Positions 13,401-27,400 of a DNA stretch of 64,000 nucleotides are shown here, in pieces (within the stretch, counting starts at the first letter, position 1; each line of letters starts with the position of its first letter). The notes under the pieces were generated by a model. That model did no database searches. It saw nothing but the letters and a program-made list of their open reading frames with translations, and was not told the DNA's origin. Source of the stretch: Hirudo medicinalis (lineage: Eukaryota > Annelida > Clitellata > Hirudinida > Hirudinidae); NCBI GenBank assembly GCA_011800805.1, contig MPNW01000072.1, positions 210,812-274,811 on the forward strand, written 5' to 3'. The translations under genes were made by a program, and so were the position numbers.

Positions 13401-15334
13401 AAACTGCGGGATAAATACTGTGAGTTTTTGTCGTGAAGTTTAATTGGAAAGCTTTAAAATCGTTGCAGCAATGTTTCTTAGGCTTATTTGAAGGGCTCTT
13501 TTATTTTATGAATTTATATATTTGCAATTAATTTTAGAATTAAAATGCAAATCGCTAAACAAGAACTTGAATTAAAGCTTAGAGCTTGTTTATGTCAATT
13601 CCTATTGAAATGAGGTTGTGAACATTGGAACATGAGGACCTGATGCCTGCTGATTGCCTTCTGAGCAACCTCATGTGCACATAGCTTACTGAAAATTGAA
13701 AATATTTATAATGCTTTCATTAGAATTAAGAAATTAATGAATATTTCAGTGCATCATGCCAAGATCAAGTTGACTCAATTGGAACTAGATATAAAAACAT
13801 CACTGTGCTGTGAGGATAGCACACCTGTTAGTGACTTTATTGTTATATCTGTGTGGTACCCAATATTCATTCAAATAATTTAAATAATTATGACCTAGTA
13901 CAATTTATAATATATTACAAAATGCAACTAAAGTAACAATTAGAAATGATTCTGTTCAAATTCCAGATAAATGTATCTGGTCCCCTTTAATGATGTCTTG
14001 AAATTATCAGGATGAAGTCAAATGCCTGAGTTTGATGGATGAACTTGACAGCCTTCCACTCAACTCATTCATCCTCAGAAACAATCCTGACATCATCATC
14101 ACCATCAAGAAGGTTGACAACTTTCTGAAGTATTATATTTGATTGCTCGTTGTTTAAAGAAGTTTTCACTTTCTCAGTGTCGGAATTATTCTGGTGATGA
14201 GAAGGTGAAATTGAAGGCAGATTTCCTCTACTCAAAGTTCAAGGGCCTCTTCCTCAACCCTGAAAGGGATGAAGCATTACTTGCAAAGGTGAGACCTGCC
14301 ATAACTGTGAGGGGTCATGCTTAAGTGAATTTAATTGAATTCAGGCTGTTGTGGATCTATCTTCTTTCAAGACTGACACTGTTGGCTTGGACCGAAGGGC
14401 TCGAGGTTGCCTGTCTAACACTGAGGATCTCTTGGCAGACACCTCCAGTGAGTTTCTATGCAATGCGCTCAAAAATTTATACATTTATATATCCACCATT
14501 ATATAGAGCAATAAGGAAGTACATTAATTTTATATTATCTCCAGTAATCTCATCATCTATTGAAAACTCCAAGGAAGATGTCCATCTAAGTCTTCAAGAT
14601 GAAATGGATGCTTCCCAGGAATTGAGCTTGTACCAAGAGGTCGACGCTCTGAAGAAGGCCGAATCAGATGTTGACAAAAATATTTCTGAAGGATTGAAAG
14701 AAAAAGAAGATCAAGTGAATCAACTGGATGAGACAAAAGATTTGGAAGGTTGCGATGTTGCGAGCTCGAGTAATGACGGTTTGACCCTGAGAGAAGCAAC
14801 TTTGTTGTTGGATGAAGTTATTTCGAGAGTTTCTGCAGGAGCAACAGAAAATTCGCTCGACAGCACGATAAAGGCTGATGGACAAAACAGTGAATCTTCG
14901 AAGTCTTCCTCTCATCAATCAAATGTAACCTTGCAAGAAGTTGATGCCAACACCGACGCTCCGTGCGTTCAAATTTCTGAAGAGAGGTTTGGTGAGGTGG
15001 ACGTGAGAGCCTCCGAATCCGCTACAATGTTTGACGATTCACTTGTTGAGCAGAATAATAAGTCTGCAAACATACAAGGAAAGAGGAACACTTCACTCAT
15101 GTTCACTGATGATGAACAGAGGATGGATGTTGGCATTTTCTTTTCTTTACTTTAACATCAACTTAGAATTGTTTAACATTAGCTTTATTTACTGCATCGC
15201 CAACTAGATTATACATACTTGAATCAATATTGTTCATTGTTTTGCAGGACAGCATACAACTTGAGAGTCAAATAGCAACCATAATGGACAATGTTGTCAA
15301 TGATTCCTCAACTGTGGAGGCAAATATGGAGTGA
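7442..15334 (+). CDS. HDGFL2/PSIP1: LEDGF/HRP2-like protein (PWWP domain plus integrase-binding domain)
   Basis: Eighteen exons join in phase into about 563 residues: 7442-7513, 11778-11851, 11917-12049, 12212-12298, 12366-12398, 12672-12725, 12798-12826, 12928-12955, 13014-13039, 13125-13143, 13254-13276, 13370-13419, 13750-13826, 14011-14112, 14178-14288, 14345-14447, 14545-15128 and 15248-15334. Residues 1-90 form a PWWP domain ([17 protein letters not shown], then [19 protein letters not shown]), which in HDGF-family proteins binds H3K36-methylated nucleosomes. A basic stretch with KRPYKRKL is a likely nuclear signal. Residues of about 210-330 match the LEDGF/HRP2 integrase-binding domain: [18 protein letters not shown] and [13 protein letters not shown]. 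The C-terminal 200 residues are acidic, Ser-rich and low in complexity. The start codon directly precedes the PWWP as in the family. Intron 1 (4.3 kb) hosts a DNA transposon. Expected role: tethering transcription and elongation factors to active genes. Confidence 0.9.
8234..8308 (+). repeat. Left terminal inverted repeat of the 8.2-11.1 kb transposon
   Basis: It begins GTGTCTC and ends GACCATAGAT; the reverse complement recurs at 11029-11103. Differences cluster near the outer end; the inner part is almost identical. Confidence 0.85.
9360..10663 (-). pseudogene. Broken transposase of the TIR element
   Basis: Minus-strand fragments in several frames, with stops and frameshifts, lie in the order expected of one transposase. 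Near 10663-10540 is a Trp/Cys/His-rich piece ([13 protein letters not shown] ... ETRWCHE) resembling the FLYWCH/WRKY-GCM1 fingers of some transposases. Around 10210-10100 is [19 protein letters not shown], typical of the first catalytic Asp region of a DDE family widespread in invertebrate genomes. Near 9900 is [14 protein letters not shown]. Around 9480-9420 is [19 protein letters not shown], the conserved C-terminal part. No intact reading frame remains, so the copy is dead. Confidence 0.65.
11029..11103 (-). repeat. Right terminal inverted repeat of the 8.2-11.1 kb transposon
   Basis: Reverse complement of 8234-8308; it begins ATCTATGGTC on the plus strand and ends GAGACAC. Confidence 0.85.
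12729..12757. repeat. Short AATC tandem repeat in LEDGF-like intron
   Basis: Six copies of the tetranucleotide AATC directly after the donor of the exon ending at 12725. Confidence 0.9.
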
Positions 15335-15422
15335 ACAGTTATGAAAGTCGTGATTTGTTGGACGCATTGCCTGATTTGTTTTTGGAACACTTCTTAAAGC
15401 TTATCTGACACCACTGGCTTGT

Positions 15423-15428
15423 TTATTT
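15423..15428 (-). terminator. Candidate poly(A) signal of rotatin
   Basis: TTTATT on the plus strand is AATAAA on the minus strand, 50 bases beyond the rotatin stop at 15478-15480. It sits between the LEDGF-like stop and that gene's own poly(A) signal. Confidence 0.5.
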
Positions 15429-15437
15429 TTCTTGCTA

Positions 15438-15443
15438 AATAAA
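15438..15443 (+). terminator. Poly(A) signal of the LEDGF-like gene
   Basis: AATAAA 104 bases after the TGA at 15332-15334, followed by T-rich sequence. It lies beyond the reverse-strand signal of rotatin, so the two transcripts should overlap slightly. Confidence 0.65.
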
Positions 15444-15477
15444 GTTTTTTTGCAAATTTTACAAACATTGAAACAGT

Positions 15478-18400
15478 TCATCCATCAATTATTGTTATTA
15501 TGTCTCGAAGTGCTTGTCTCAAACTCCATTTTCCAGAGACTTCTGGCTTTGAACTTTGTTTTTCCAAAAGGTCCTGCAGTCTCTTCATGACTGTTGCATT
15601 GTTTTTCAGATGCACTTTTAACTGTGGTTTTAATTTGTGTCACAATGTAGTACATAAAATAAGTTTATAAGATCCACAATTTCAATGAAGTCTAACAAAC
15701 CTTCTGACTGCAAGTGAGCAGCACGAGGATGGCTGAACATGTTATGGAGGCCAAGTGGTCTGATTTTTCATTCAGACATTTTAGGAGGAAGGCAACGACT
15801 TTATCTACAATATAATTCAATGTCAGCTAGGAATATTTTTAAGAGATTAAATCGACTGGCTTATGAAAGACGTGTTCGGTTTTGAGTTTACCGTTTGATA
15901 GCAGTTTTGCTCGGTTGTTGGGGTGGAAGCAGAGGTTTCTGATTGTCAGCACAGAGAGTTGACAGGAGGCTTTCGTGAAATTTGATGCGCCCTGATCCAA
16001 GAGAATGCTGAGGATATCTGAGGAAAGAAATTTTGATTGGAGCTGACATTAAGAGTTGTCAATTGACACACCAAATTAGTTGAGAATTGAGCCACAAATT
16101 GAAACATCAAGCTAATAAGGAGTCAAACTGTGACGTAACACTGGGGCCTTACAAATTAACCGTTACAACGATCACAGGAACCGAGCTTAGTCTTTCATGT
16201 TCCCGATGCATGTGTTTTTTACTTTCAAATTCAACTTTCATAGAGGAAATTAAAATTTTGTTCAGAATAATTAAGTTGATGTGAATCTAAATAATTAGAG
16301 CAAATGAGAGTTCTACAATCATGTGTGTTGTATGCATAATTGTCTTAATGTTCATATTATATTATTATTAGAAATGTTTGTCTCATAGCAAATAGGTAGT
16401 GTGCATCAAACAGCATTGTTTCTCATTATGAAAACATGATAAGCTGAATCTGTTGCAAATATTAGACGAAATGAATAAACTTGCAGAACATTGTTTGAGG
16501 AGGATACCTTCTATCTTGAGTATCATAAGTTGTCCATCACCAAAGAAGGATAAACCTGCCAGAAACTTTAGCCACAGAATTTCCTCAGTTGTTTGGGAAA
16601 TTTGTTTCTTGTTTCTTGATTTGATCAAACCAGCTGTCTCAGTTAGAAATGTTGACTGCAATGTAAATATTTTCTACCGAGTCATTTTGGTTAAGCAGAT
16701 CTTAAATGAAAACTTTGTCATTTTTTTGCAATTTGGAAGCTGATTTGGATAAAAAAAAAAAGAATAATCTAATGTGATAAATTTTGAATTAATTTTCAGT
16801 TTATCTTCAACAAGAACTGCACAATTGAAAATTTAAAATTGTTTTTGCAGTGGGCAATGCTTTTGTATTGGAACATAAAAATGCATTTACTCATTTGTTT
16901 TTAAATGTTCTTGGCATTTTGTTAATTTTACTGAGTAAAAGCTGTAAGGTTCGTTTTAAGAAAGAATTGAAGAAGATTTGACGAAGACATGTCATGATGT
17001 AATTTCACACAGTCACTTAATTGATATAATTTATTAGTCATAACTGCCTGAATGAACATGAAAAATTTTGTCTAATTTCAACTTCATTATTTTGCTAAAG
17101 TGCTGCTTGGATAGATGACAGTCACAGAGTTTATGAGAAATTTAGCAACAAACTTTAGCAAGAAGACTTCTGCATCCGGAATTAGTGATGAGATTTCCAA
17201 GGAGTTGGAAGGCCTTCAGCAGCAATGTGTTCCCCTTTCTCGATGATGAAAACTCCTTCTGAGTAAATTTCAAAAGGCAGACGAACATAGAGCAGGTCGG
17301 ACCCTGCTGCTTGTTGATGTTTGTGGCAACCAATGAGGAGACTGTTTGCAAGAAGTTTGTTGACATTCACGATGATTAATTGAGCAGTAAGCACTTTACA
17401 GAAACGGTGACATTACTTTAAAGGTGACAAGCTCGCATTCAATCCTTGGAGAATATATTTGTTGAATAAAACTAATCAAACTAATCATACTTCAACTTAC
17501 TAACTGATAATAAATAATAATAATTAAAAAAATAAATAACAAATTAAGATGAACGTACTCGCATCGGAAGAATGAGCAGTGAAGCAAGTCAGCATCGAAA
17601 GTACGGAAGACATGAGTGATCCACTGCTGAGGCAGCACTTCCACAAGGACACCACAATCCCTGCCAGGTCCCTTCTGCAGGCTGACATCTGCCAAGAAAT
17701 TATCACATCATCATCTGTTGCATTCAAATTAGCTCAGAAGGTTGTGTCCTTGCATGCAACGTTCACAACCTAGCTTGAGTCATCAGAATAGACATACATG
17801 TTACTCCTATCCATTCGTGGATGACGATAACAAATATGGTGCAGTAACATGGCATTTCATTACTAGCACACATAATTTTCTAAGAAATTTATATTTTCAT
17901 AATTTCATAAGAAATTCAGTGAACACCTTAGCTTCAGGGCTTTGTGTCACCAAACTTTGCAAGGCTTCAATTGTCTTTTGTAGCTCTTTTAATATTGGTT
18001 TTGCCTGTTAAAATTTGCATTCCATTGAATATTCATTAGCCACTTGGCAACCTAAAAGTGTGACAAATGAAGCTTATTTACTTTTTTGTGGGCGCTTTTC
18101 TCCAACACCGAATCGAAATCCGTGTTTAGTGTCAACAATGTTCTTTGCAGGTGATCCATGAAAATGTTGAGAATTCCAGCTGCAAAAATGATTCTTTGCA
18201 ATTGCAATTAATTATAATAATAATTACAATAATTATTGCAATAATAACAACTTGAGACAGTAAATCATTACAAACCCTGAAATGCCCTCAGTCTGAAAGG
18301 TGAACTGATGAATGCCAGTGCTTTGAAAGACTCCAGTATCAGCATTTTATGCTGAAGAAGTTCAGAGGATTTGAAATTGAACGTCTTGATCATTCCAACC

Positions 18401-21400
18401 ATCGATTCACCCAACTCTCTTGCATCATTTTCATCTAAAAGAGCAGAAACAATTGAACGTATTTCTCAAATTCAATCTTAAAGTCAGCAAACAAAATATT
18501 GAATCCCCAGTGTTCTTTCCAATCACTGAGTTATGGATATTAGAATCAAGTCATGCAACAAAATATTTGCTCTGAGAAACTAAAATTAATTTCATATGAG
18601 ATAAATTTGTTTCTTCTTTAAATTGTGCAAATTAATACAAATGACTACAATAAAAATTTGTTTCTCCAAAAGACAAAGGCAAGAAACCTTTTCGGTTCAA
18701 GTGCTTGTTGAAGATGAAACTGTGCACAACGTCTTCAGATATTTGACAGGTTTGCATCAAGAGAGATTCTTTATTTGCAAATAACGTTATAAATTGAAGA
18801 CCTGAGAACCACACATCTGAACCAAAAATGCTAGGATCTGAAACTATCTTCAACAGTGTTTCTGACAAAAATAGAATGAAATTTGATGATTATATTCAAA
18901 CATTCCTCAAAATCTCACCATTATCAGTTTAATTAATGAAATTTCTAACCTTTTAGAAATGGCCACCCATCATCACAGACTTTTGAGATGATTTGAAAAG
19001 AAGAGCCAATATTTGAGTTCAGCAGAATGGTGAGCAGACTGAAACAAGAACTCATCAATTTCCTTGATTTCAACTTCACGTCATCACCGTAATCTGCAAG
19101 ATAAAGTTAAGTGTTTTAGGGAAATTTCACTTTGGTTACCAATTCCACTGCTATCGTCATTATCACGTCATCATCGCCATCACCTGCAGAAGCTTTAAAG
19201 AAAACAGACGACAGGGGTAGATATTTCAAGAAGACAACATCCTTCAAAACTTCTTCTCCGGACGTCCTTTCGTCGATGGTCGTCAGGTGGCACAAAAAGT
19301 CCACAAGACTCGAAAGGAAATCCAACAGGTCCAAGAGGATGAATTTGGATGATTCCACTCGAAGAAGTGTCAAGTTTTCTTGGAAGGAGGAAATTGAAGA
19401 GCTGAAGACTCTGTTTAATATTTATTACTCAAAAAGATTTTTCAAACCAATCAAAGATTCATTTTAAAAAATGATTTCTGTATAAAAAATAATTTTGATC
19501 TCAATTAACAACCTGGTGTTATGCAATTATTAAGTTAATAACCGATCCAAATATTAAATTCAATTATAACTTTGTTAAACCTCAAGATAGCTTTGACGAG
19601 TCGATGTTGGTGGATATCTTGCAAGGTTTCAGTGGGCACCATCATCAGCATATTGTGCAGAAGATCAAAGAGTGATGCAAGCAGAATGGGGGAGGTCCAT
19701 GATTGTCTTAAGGCACCTCCTAACATGAATTTCGACATCATGATTCACCAATTCATGCATTCATTTAAAACATAAAATGGTAATTTAATCACGTTATACT
19801 GTATTGTGCAAGATGTCAATGTTGAAACTTTAAATTTGCAAAGAAATTGATATCCTCATGCTTCACTTCATTAAATTATAAAATTGAAAAATCCTCCAAA
19901 AATGAAAATATTAGCAACTCCGATGAATAATTTTAATTAGCAAGCAAATAAATAATGGAATAAACAAACCTCTGTCTGCCTCAATGTCTTCGGTGATGTC
20001 AGAAATTAAAGTTTCGTTCTTTGCGACCCTGTCGTCTGCTCGAGTCACTGATTGCATTAGAAATGTTTTACTTATACAATCCAGTCATCATTCTCGGAAA
20101 CTTGCAAATTTAATTAATAAAAATAATTGGTGAATTAATGCAAAATAAAGAAATCCATAATTTACTTTTCCATAAAAATGAAAACTGAAACAAACCACGA
20201 AGGTCCTGTTTGCCACTCAAAGTGAACGAATTCAGCATCGATGCAAACATTTCGTAGAACTTAGTTTCCCTCAACAAGTACGTCAAACAGGGCAGTCCAA
20301 CCAATTTCACCTGAGAAAAATAAAGTTTACTTTATTTGCCGTAATTTTTACATTAAAAAGCTGGAAATAAGGAAATTCTTAATGGAACGTTAAAAGTCCG
20401 ACTTTGTTAAAGAACCTCGACATCTGCTCTCGTCCATGGCATGGCAATTGGCATTTCAATTTAATTAACTAATCGTTGCACCCGTTCGATGTATTTTACA
20501 TGTTGATGCTGCATGTTTTTAAAGTTGAAATTAAAACAAAATCCATTGAGATTCTGAATACACGAACAAATAACAATTTGTGACTTTTTGTGACATTTAC
20601 TGAAAATTTACAGCTAGAAAACTTTGAACTTACATCGTTTTCCCTGTCGTGGACGAAGAGACTTTGCAACCGAGAAGATTCGTCGGTCGCGAGACGCGTC
20701 ATGAGATTCAGCACCAAACTGGCAGCCTGCGGTATTATTAAAGTCGTTAATATTGCCGTCGTTGCCACTTTGTCGAACGAAACTTACGAGATCATCGAAT
20801 ATTTAAATGACTTGCTGTTACATTAAGTAAAGTCACCTGCTTGCGAACGAAGTGACATTCACTTTCATCAATGAGGATGTGCAAAGCAGCATCCCAAACG
20901 TTTTGAAAGCGGCTCGACGAGACGTGCCTTATCAACATCCTCCAGCCTGCCTCGCACGAGGACAAAGTCGTCGCTACCGACAACCCCGAGATGCAAACCT
21001 AAATAATATTATAATAATTAACACTCCGGCGACAAAAACAATAACGGCCGAGAACTAACTTTCATTATTATTAATAACAAGTTATTAAATTAATTCATTT
21101 GCATGACAATCTGAATAAAGGAAGTAAAGTAAATTGTCGATATGCAAAATTGAATTTTTTGCAAATATTCGTATTCGTGAATTTATCGCCAAGTGCTAAT
21201 TAATAATTAATTACATTGTTAATAAATAAATTAGCAATGGTGAGACTTGCCTCAACATCCCTGTAAGTGATGAGTGTAAACAACCATTCCAATCCTGAAT
21301 CCATATATTCTGATGATGTCAAGTGGCTTGCATAATGCCACTGCTCTGCCCATTCCTAAAAGTAGTTTTTGAAATGAATAAAAAAAAATATGAAAAATGT

Positions 21401-24400
21401 TCAATTATTGCTTTTTTATATAAAACCAATTAAATCACAACAGCAACAACAACAACCTCACTGTGGTGATTGTTTGCCATTTCAAATGCCACGTGATTGA
21501 GACACAGGGCTGCAAACCTCGTGACCCCCCTCCCCACATAAGAACGGTCGACTCCCGATCGTCCTTCGTGGAAAGACACGCACGTCTGCAAGGAACCCAC
21601 TAATTAAATAATCATCATTTCATTAGTTTTCAGTTCAGATTTTCATGACTAGTTGGACATCGACATAAGATTCTGCATCATTTAGCAAGCATTTTAATAC
21701 TTCAAGTATAATTAAGTGATTATTACATAATTATTATATTAACATTAAGTGATGAAATAATTTAATAGTTAAAAATTAATGGCTTTAATATGAACATGTA
21801 AAAGTATGTTTTTTGCAAGCACCTTCAGAAGAACTTGTAACACTTTATCACATAAATTTGCCTCACAGATGCTCCAACCGGACCTTAGGAAAGAAATGTT
21901 GCACAATTGATTATTTATTTATATATTAACAAAAAAAAAGCAAAGATTCTTAAAATTACTTCTTGAACAACAACTCTGCATAAAAATCAATCCAACAGTT
22001 AAATAAACAAAGCATTAAAATTACTTAATGTCTACAACATAAAAGAGAATGTGCATGTGAATGATTGTCTGTCCCAAGAACTCCTCTCAAATGTTGAATG
22101 GTAGCGACTTGAAATTTGCTTTAAACTCGAGAGCCACGGAAATCGAGGAGCTCCCGCACGGTCTGATGTTCGAGACTCGCGACGTTCGAGTCCCTTTGCG
22201 GGAGCACCGTCCCGATCGCCCGGTCCTTCGAGGGCAAGCGGCCAGTCGAATTTATATGCCTAGCATGTGGCCGGCGAAGCAGGTTTAAGAAAGCTAGTTA
22301 AAGTGTAAAGCAATTTAAAATATGTGCTGATCACCTGGCAGTTACGTGACTGAGAACCATGAGAAGATGCTGGAGAAAGGAGAGTTGCCACGAATTCATG
22401 GCTTCTACTTGAGACATTTGACTCAAAAGAACATCCAACAAACTCTTCGGTCCGTCCTGCCTTAAGTCGTCGACACGAGAAGAAGCCAGGAGGTGTTTCA
22501 TCAGCTGCAGAATCTCTCTTGGGAGGCCCCTGTCACAAAATAATTTAACCTAATAAAATATTTTCAATGTAAAAATAATGAAATATTTCCAAATTGCTAA
22601 ATTTGAAAAAAAAATTGTAACTAAAAAATTCAATATAAATGATTGCCTACATATAAATCCTACAGCAGTACTTACTGACCTCCAGTAAGATGGAGCTGAG
22701 AATGCAAAAACTGGTGAAACAAACCTTCTCATTTGATCCTCGCAGGAACCAGAGAAGGCAGCAAGAACTGATTCGTTTGTTAAGCACCGAGCCATCCAAT
22801 CGTAGGACGACGAGCTCACGTCGGTCGACGACTTTGATTTGATTACAATTAATTCCAACAGTGCAACTATGTCTTTGAGGAACAGAAAGTCTGAAGGTGA
22901 TGACGGAGCCACAGAGATGAACCTGAATAATGGAGCACTGCATGTTGAATATGACCATGATGAATCATAGTTTTTGTTGAAATGAAATCACAAATAGAAA
23001 ATAAATTGACTCGTCGTGTTTTAATTTGTACGTTGAAAATAATAATTTGTGAATTATTAAATTAAAAGAGCTCGATTACAATAAAGCACTTCTTAATTTT
23101 ACTCGCCATTGCTCCCGTTACGACGAAAGAACATCCTAAAAATAACTTCGAGCGACCTCTGTCGGCAGGATTTCATAAAAACTTACTTCTCCAAAACTCG
23201 CGTCCATCCCGTCGGTAGGAGACGTTCGCCGGTTTCGTCGAAGGAGAGGAACGTCGAGATTCGGAGGACGGCTCGCGAGGCCGAGAAGTGCGACCGAGCG
23301 CCTTCGAGTTCAGAAAAGGCGGACGAGATGCCGCAAGAAGGAACGGTCGATTGCAACAACTCCTTGTCTTCGTCGGACATGTCGAGGGCCGCGTTGAACC
23401 TGCAACGAGGTTATTTCACCGACGCATCGTTCCAAATTCGAGTAACTTAAGTTCTTTGTATATAGCTTGTGATTGTGTTCTTGACAAAATGGCACGCCTG
23501 AATTAATTGTGGGATAATTACATGTAAAATGTTAAATGGTTCAACTAACCTCAGTTTCTTGATTCCGTCATCCCCTCCCGAGCATGCCCTTCTCACGTCG
23601 CCATCGCACAACGAAACATTCCAAACAACCCTCATTCTCTCACTCATCCTTCTAACAGTTCTTTCATCACATTTTAAAGATTCACATAAACTGCTTGTTG
23701 CCCACGGAGAAGATTCACAGTAGTTGCCTTGGTTTTCAAAAGGTATATAATATCTTTGGATGGAATTCAATTAGATCATGAGAACAATTTTTATTTACAA
23801 TAATAATTTATTTGTAAAGAAATTATTGCAGACTTTTTTGTTTTTGCTAATAATTAAAAGCAAACCTGGCTGATATTGCTGCTGGGATTCTTATTGTGGA
23901 TTCATCAAGAAATGGCAGCTCATTGGTGTGCCTTGCATAAAATCACAGTAACCTCAGACACCAATAACACTAATCGTAACAAATAATACAGTCCATGGCA
24001 ACAACATAAGAAAGACATATCATCAAAAAAAGTCTTATTTTCATTGCAAGTTGGCTCGTAAATTTACCACGAAACGATGAGACGTGCTGAACGCTGGAAG
24101 AGAAGAAGGAAGACGATCACCGTTGCATCCACCCGAGACTCCACCACATTTCGAATTGAAAAAACGATTGCATCTGAAATGAAATTGCGATGTTGTCGTT
24201 TGGCAACTTAGAATGCTCGGCACTTATCTCGAACGGAACTCACATCTGAGGAGCGTCAAGTACAACGAAACGTCGCGACTCAATCTCTCGCACGCGTCCG
24301 GGTTCAACAAGACCACGCCGAGAAGGCATTTCAAGAGGTTGGAAATAAGTCGGATTTCCTGAAGTAAAAAGTCAAGTTGAAAGAAATATTTACATTTGAA

Positions 24401-27400
24401 GATCCCCACTTATTTCCAAGAGTAGGACATCCATCAACATGTACTATGTTTATTCAACAACACCATGACTTCAAGCAAACCATCATGTGAATGTAATACT
24501 CGTTCAATTCACTGATGCAGGACAACAAAAGTTAAAATGAGTGCAGAAGTAACAACATTCCACAATCAACTTCAAGCAATTTAACTCAGAACTACAAATA
24601 CCATCAATTTCAACTCGGTCATAACAACAATCGTATTAATTACAACAATTATGGTGATGATGATGATGATGGCAGTGGAAATAACAATTTCAAAAACAAC
24701 TCATTAACCAAGTTTTTTTCCTGCAAAAGTCCCTCGTGCAGCTCGTTGAGGATCAACTCGAGTCCATTGCAGGAGAGGAAGATTTTGTGCAGGGAAGGAT
24801 CTTTTAGATCAAATTAAACTCATTCAAATAAATAGATATTATTGACTACTAATTATATTTCTGTAAAACTTTTATTCAGTTTATGTGAATTGCAGCAGGT
24901 ATTTTAAGATAATTTTTCTCTTGTAGTGGAAAATGCATTCATGAAAATGTTTTCAACATACCAACCAACTTAAAATAAAGTCAATTTTATTCTTATTCGA
25001 ACATTAAATTCTTACCGCACAACATGGTCGACATTTGAGACGAAGATGATATTCTTGTTTCCTGATCCAATGATGCGAAATTTTTCAGCGTCTTTTTCAA
25101 ATCGGACTCCTCGAAAGGATTTTTAATTTTTTTACAAATTAATTCTTTCAAGTGAATTGAATAAATAATAAACCAATTATAATTTACATCAAGAAATACT
25201 TGAAATATACCAATATTTACTGTGAGACATGTTGTGTTACAAATAACTTCCAATTATAGGTGCATCTCTTAATAAACAAGAATGTGAAGACAAAAATAAA
25301 TGCAACACAAATCACCAATCAAAAGGCTCTTATTTCCATGATCCAACCATGGAAAGCCTACCTTGTAAATGTTGTAATTGTAGTAATTCCACCGATCCCT
25401 GAAGTTGCATGTCACCAGGAAGAGGTCGTTTAGTTGGCAAATTCCAGGTGAGGTCAACTGAGGCAACTTCTTCGAACTGCTCTCCTCACACATCAAACTC
25501 CTCATCATGGAACTCAAGCCCATCTTTCTGAGTCTTCAAACAATTTACCATCATTATGTAGGCTCGTATGAGAATGTTAATGGTATTCGTAACTTGTAAT
25601 TAACGACATGGTATTAAAAAAATCTAATCAATAAAATGGTATTCATAACTTAAAAGTTAAATTATATAAGTTATTCAGTAAAATGGTATTCATAACTTAA
25701 AAGTTAAATTATATAAGTTATTCAGTAAAATGGTATTCATAACATATAATCAATAAAATGGTATTCATAACATATAAGTAACAAAATGTGCATCAAAACC
25801 TCAGGTCCTTGTGGAACATGATCCTCAAACTTCCTTTCACATTTTCCAATTCCTTTCCAAGAGCTCCAGTCACGTTAACAACAGACGAATCGCTAAACAT
25901 CCCCAGAATGAACTTCCCTAGAAGTGACGACTCCTCGCCATAACTCTGAACGAATGAAAATTGACAAATAGCAGATCAAAACGGTTAAACACTGCGGTTC
26001 ACGACCAACAGGCGTCCTCATCATCATCATCATAACCACCGTCACTGGTGCTGCCATCACCACTGATCGACATCAAACTCATCTCACGTGAAGCAGTGGA
26101 GTGAGTGGCCGAAGACAAGTCATGAGTTTGTTCCACTTCATCTCAGTGAGGAGGATTTTACTCTGCAGAAGATGAAGCAGTACATCCTTTGAAGTCTCTT
26201 GGATCTTAAATTTTAAATGCTTTAAGAGTGACCAGTAACAAAATCTCAATATTGCCTCAATAATTCCATGCATTTTATACTTACACAACAGTAATTTTAT
26301 AATTATAAAACCATTAAATTGTTCCGTGCAGTTTTATTTTCCCGAAATAACTTCAAATCAATCTCACCTGCATCTCCAAACTGGAAAAACCAAAAGCGAT
26401 GATTTCGTAGAAGATCCGCGCATCCAACAAGCAATCCAAAATATTCAAATCGGACGCATCGGATTTCACGACAAACTTTTCGATGTTTAATGTCCCCTTG
26501 AAAGAAAAATAATAAACATCGATCGTTGTTCGTGCTAACGAGCGAATGTAATTAAGCACGAATTAAGATACAAAAGTGTGATTTGAATAAACAATGGTAT
26601 ACTCATCAATTTAAGAACAATTATTAATGTTTCTTTTAATATTTTGGCAGCAGTTCTTCTGAACCAACTTTGATTAATCTCCTGAGGACTTCGTAAACCT
26701 CGGCCTGCAACACGACGTCCGAACAAGCGAGAAGATGTAACAGCATCTCGAGGCACCTTTCGACGTCCGAACTGCTGCTCCCCCCCTCGCAACATCTGTC
26801 GATAAATTCACGTTGAACATCGAACGACACGAGTCGACCGGCACCGTGTTAACGAAACGGTTAATAATACAATCATGTTATGTTACGCAACCGATGCCAG
26901 TTAAATAATAACGGGTAATGCGAAGACATCGTGGTGTAAACAAAAGCCAAAACAAACACTGAAGTGATCAATTTGATGGAGCATTCAATGAAATCTATAC
27001 TCCTGTGTTCATGGAAGCTCAGGAGTCCCTGTTCTGCCATATTTATTAATTCTCTTGAATCTCCACTTTCTTTCTAAATATAAAATAAATAATTTCACTT
27101 AATTATCGTGCAACAAATTAAATCTTAATTCATGGACGACGATTATGCCCAATGAAAAGTAACAGTCAGAAGCGCCTAAAACCAGTTACAAGCCAAAGTA
27201 ATAAATATTTATCATCCACAAATGATGTTTTCGTTGTTGAATATTTTGATTGAAACACCACAAATTATGATAATGACTTTTAAAAATCACCTCATCTTTC
27301 AACGAAGCATTCAGAAATCGAGAGCAACATCTGAGAGACGTCATTACTTCATTCGATCGAATCAGGGAGTAAGAAGGAATGCGATTGGTCGTCGAAAGCA

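Noticed and set aside
14557..14918. Minus-strand open frames opposite the LEDGF-like acidic region
   Set aside because: They are antisense shadows of the large exon 14545-15128, which is in phase with the rest of the gene.
17142..17394. Apparent frameshift in a rotatin exon (two overlapping plausible minus-strand frames)
   Set aside because: One frame alone (containing LLKAFQLLGNLITNSGCRSLLAK-like armadillo sequence) is open across the whole exon from an acceptor near 17345; the other frame is a shadow, so no frameshift is needed.
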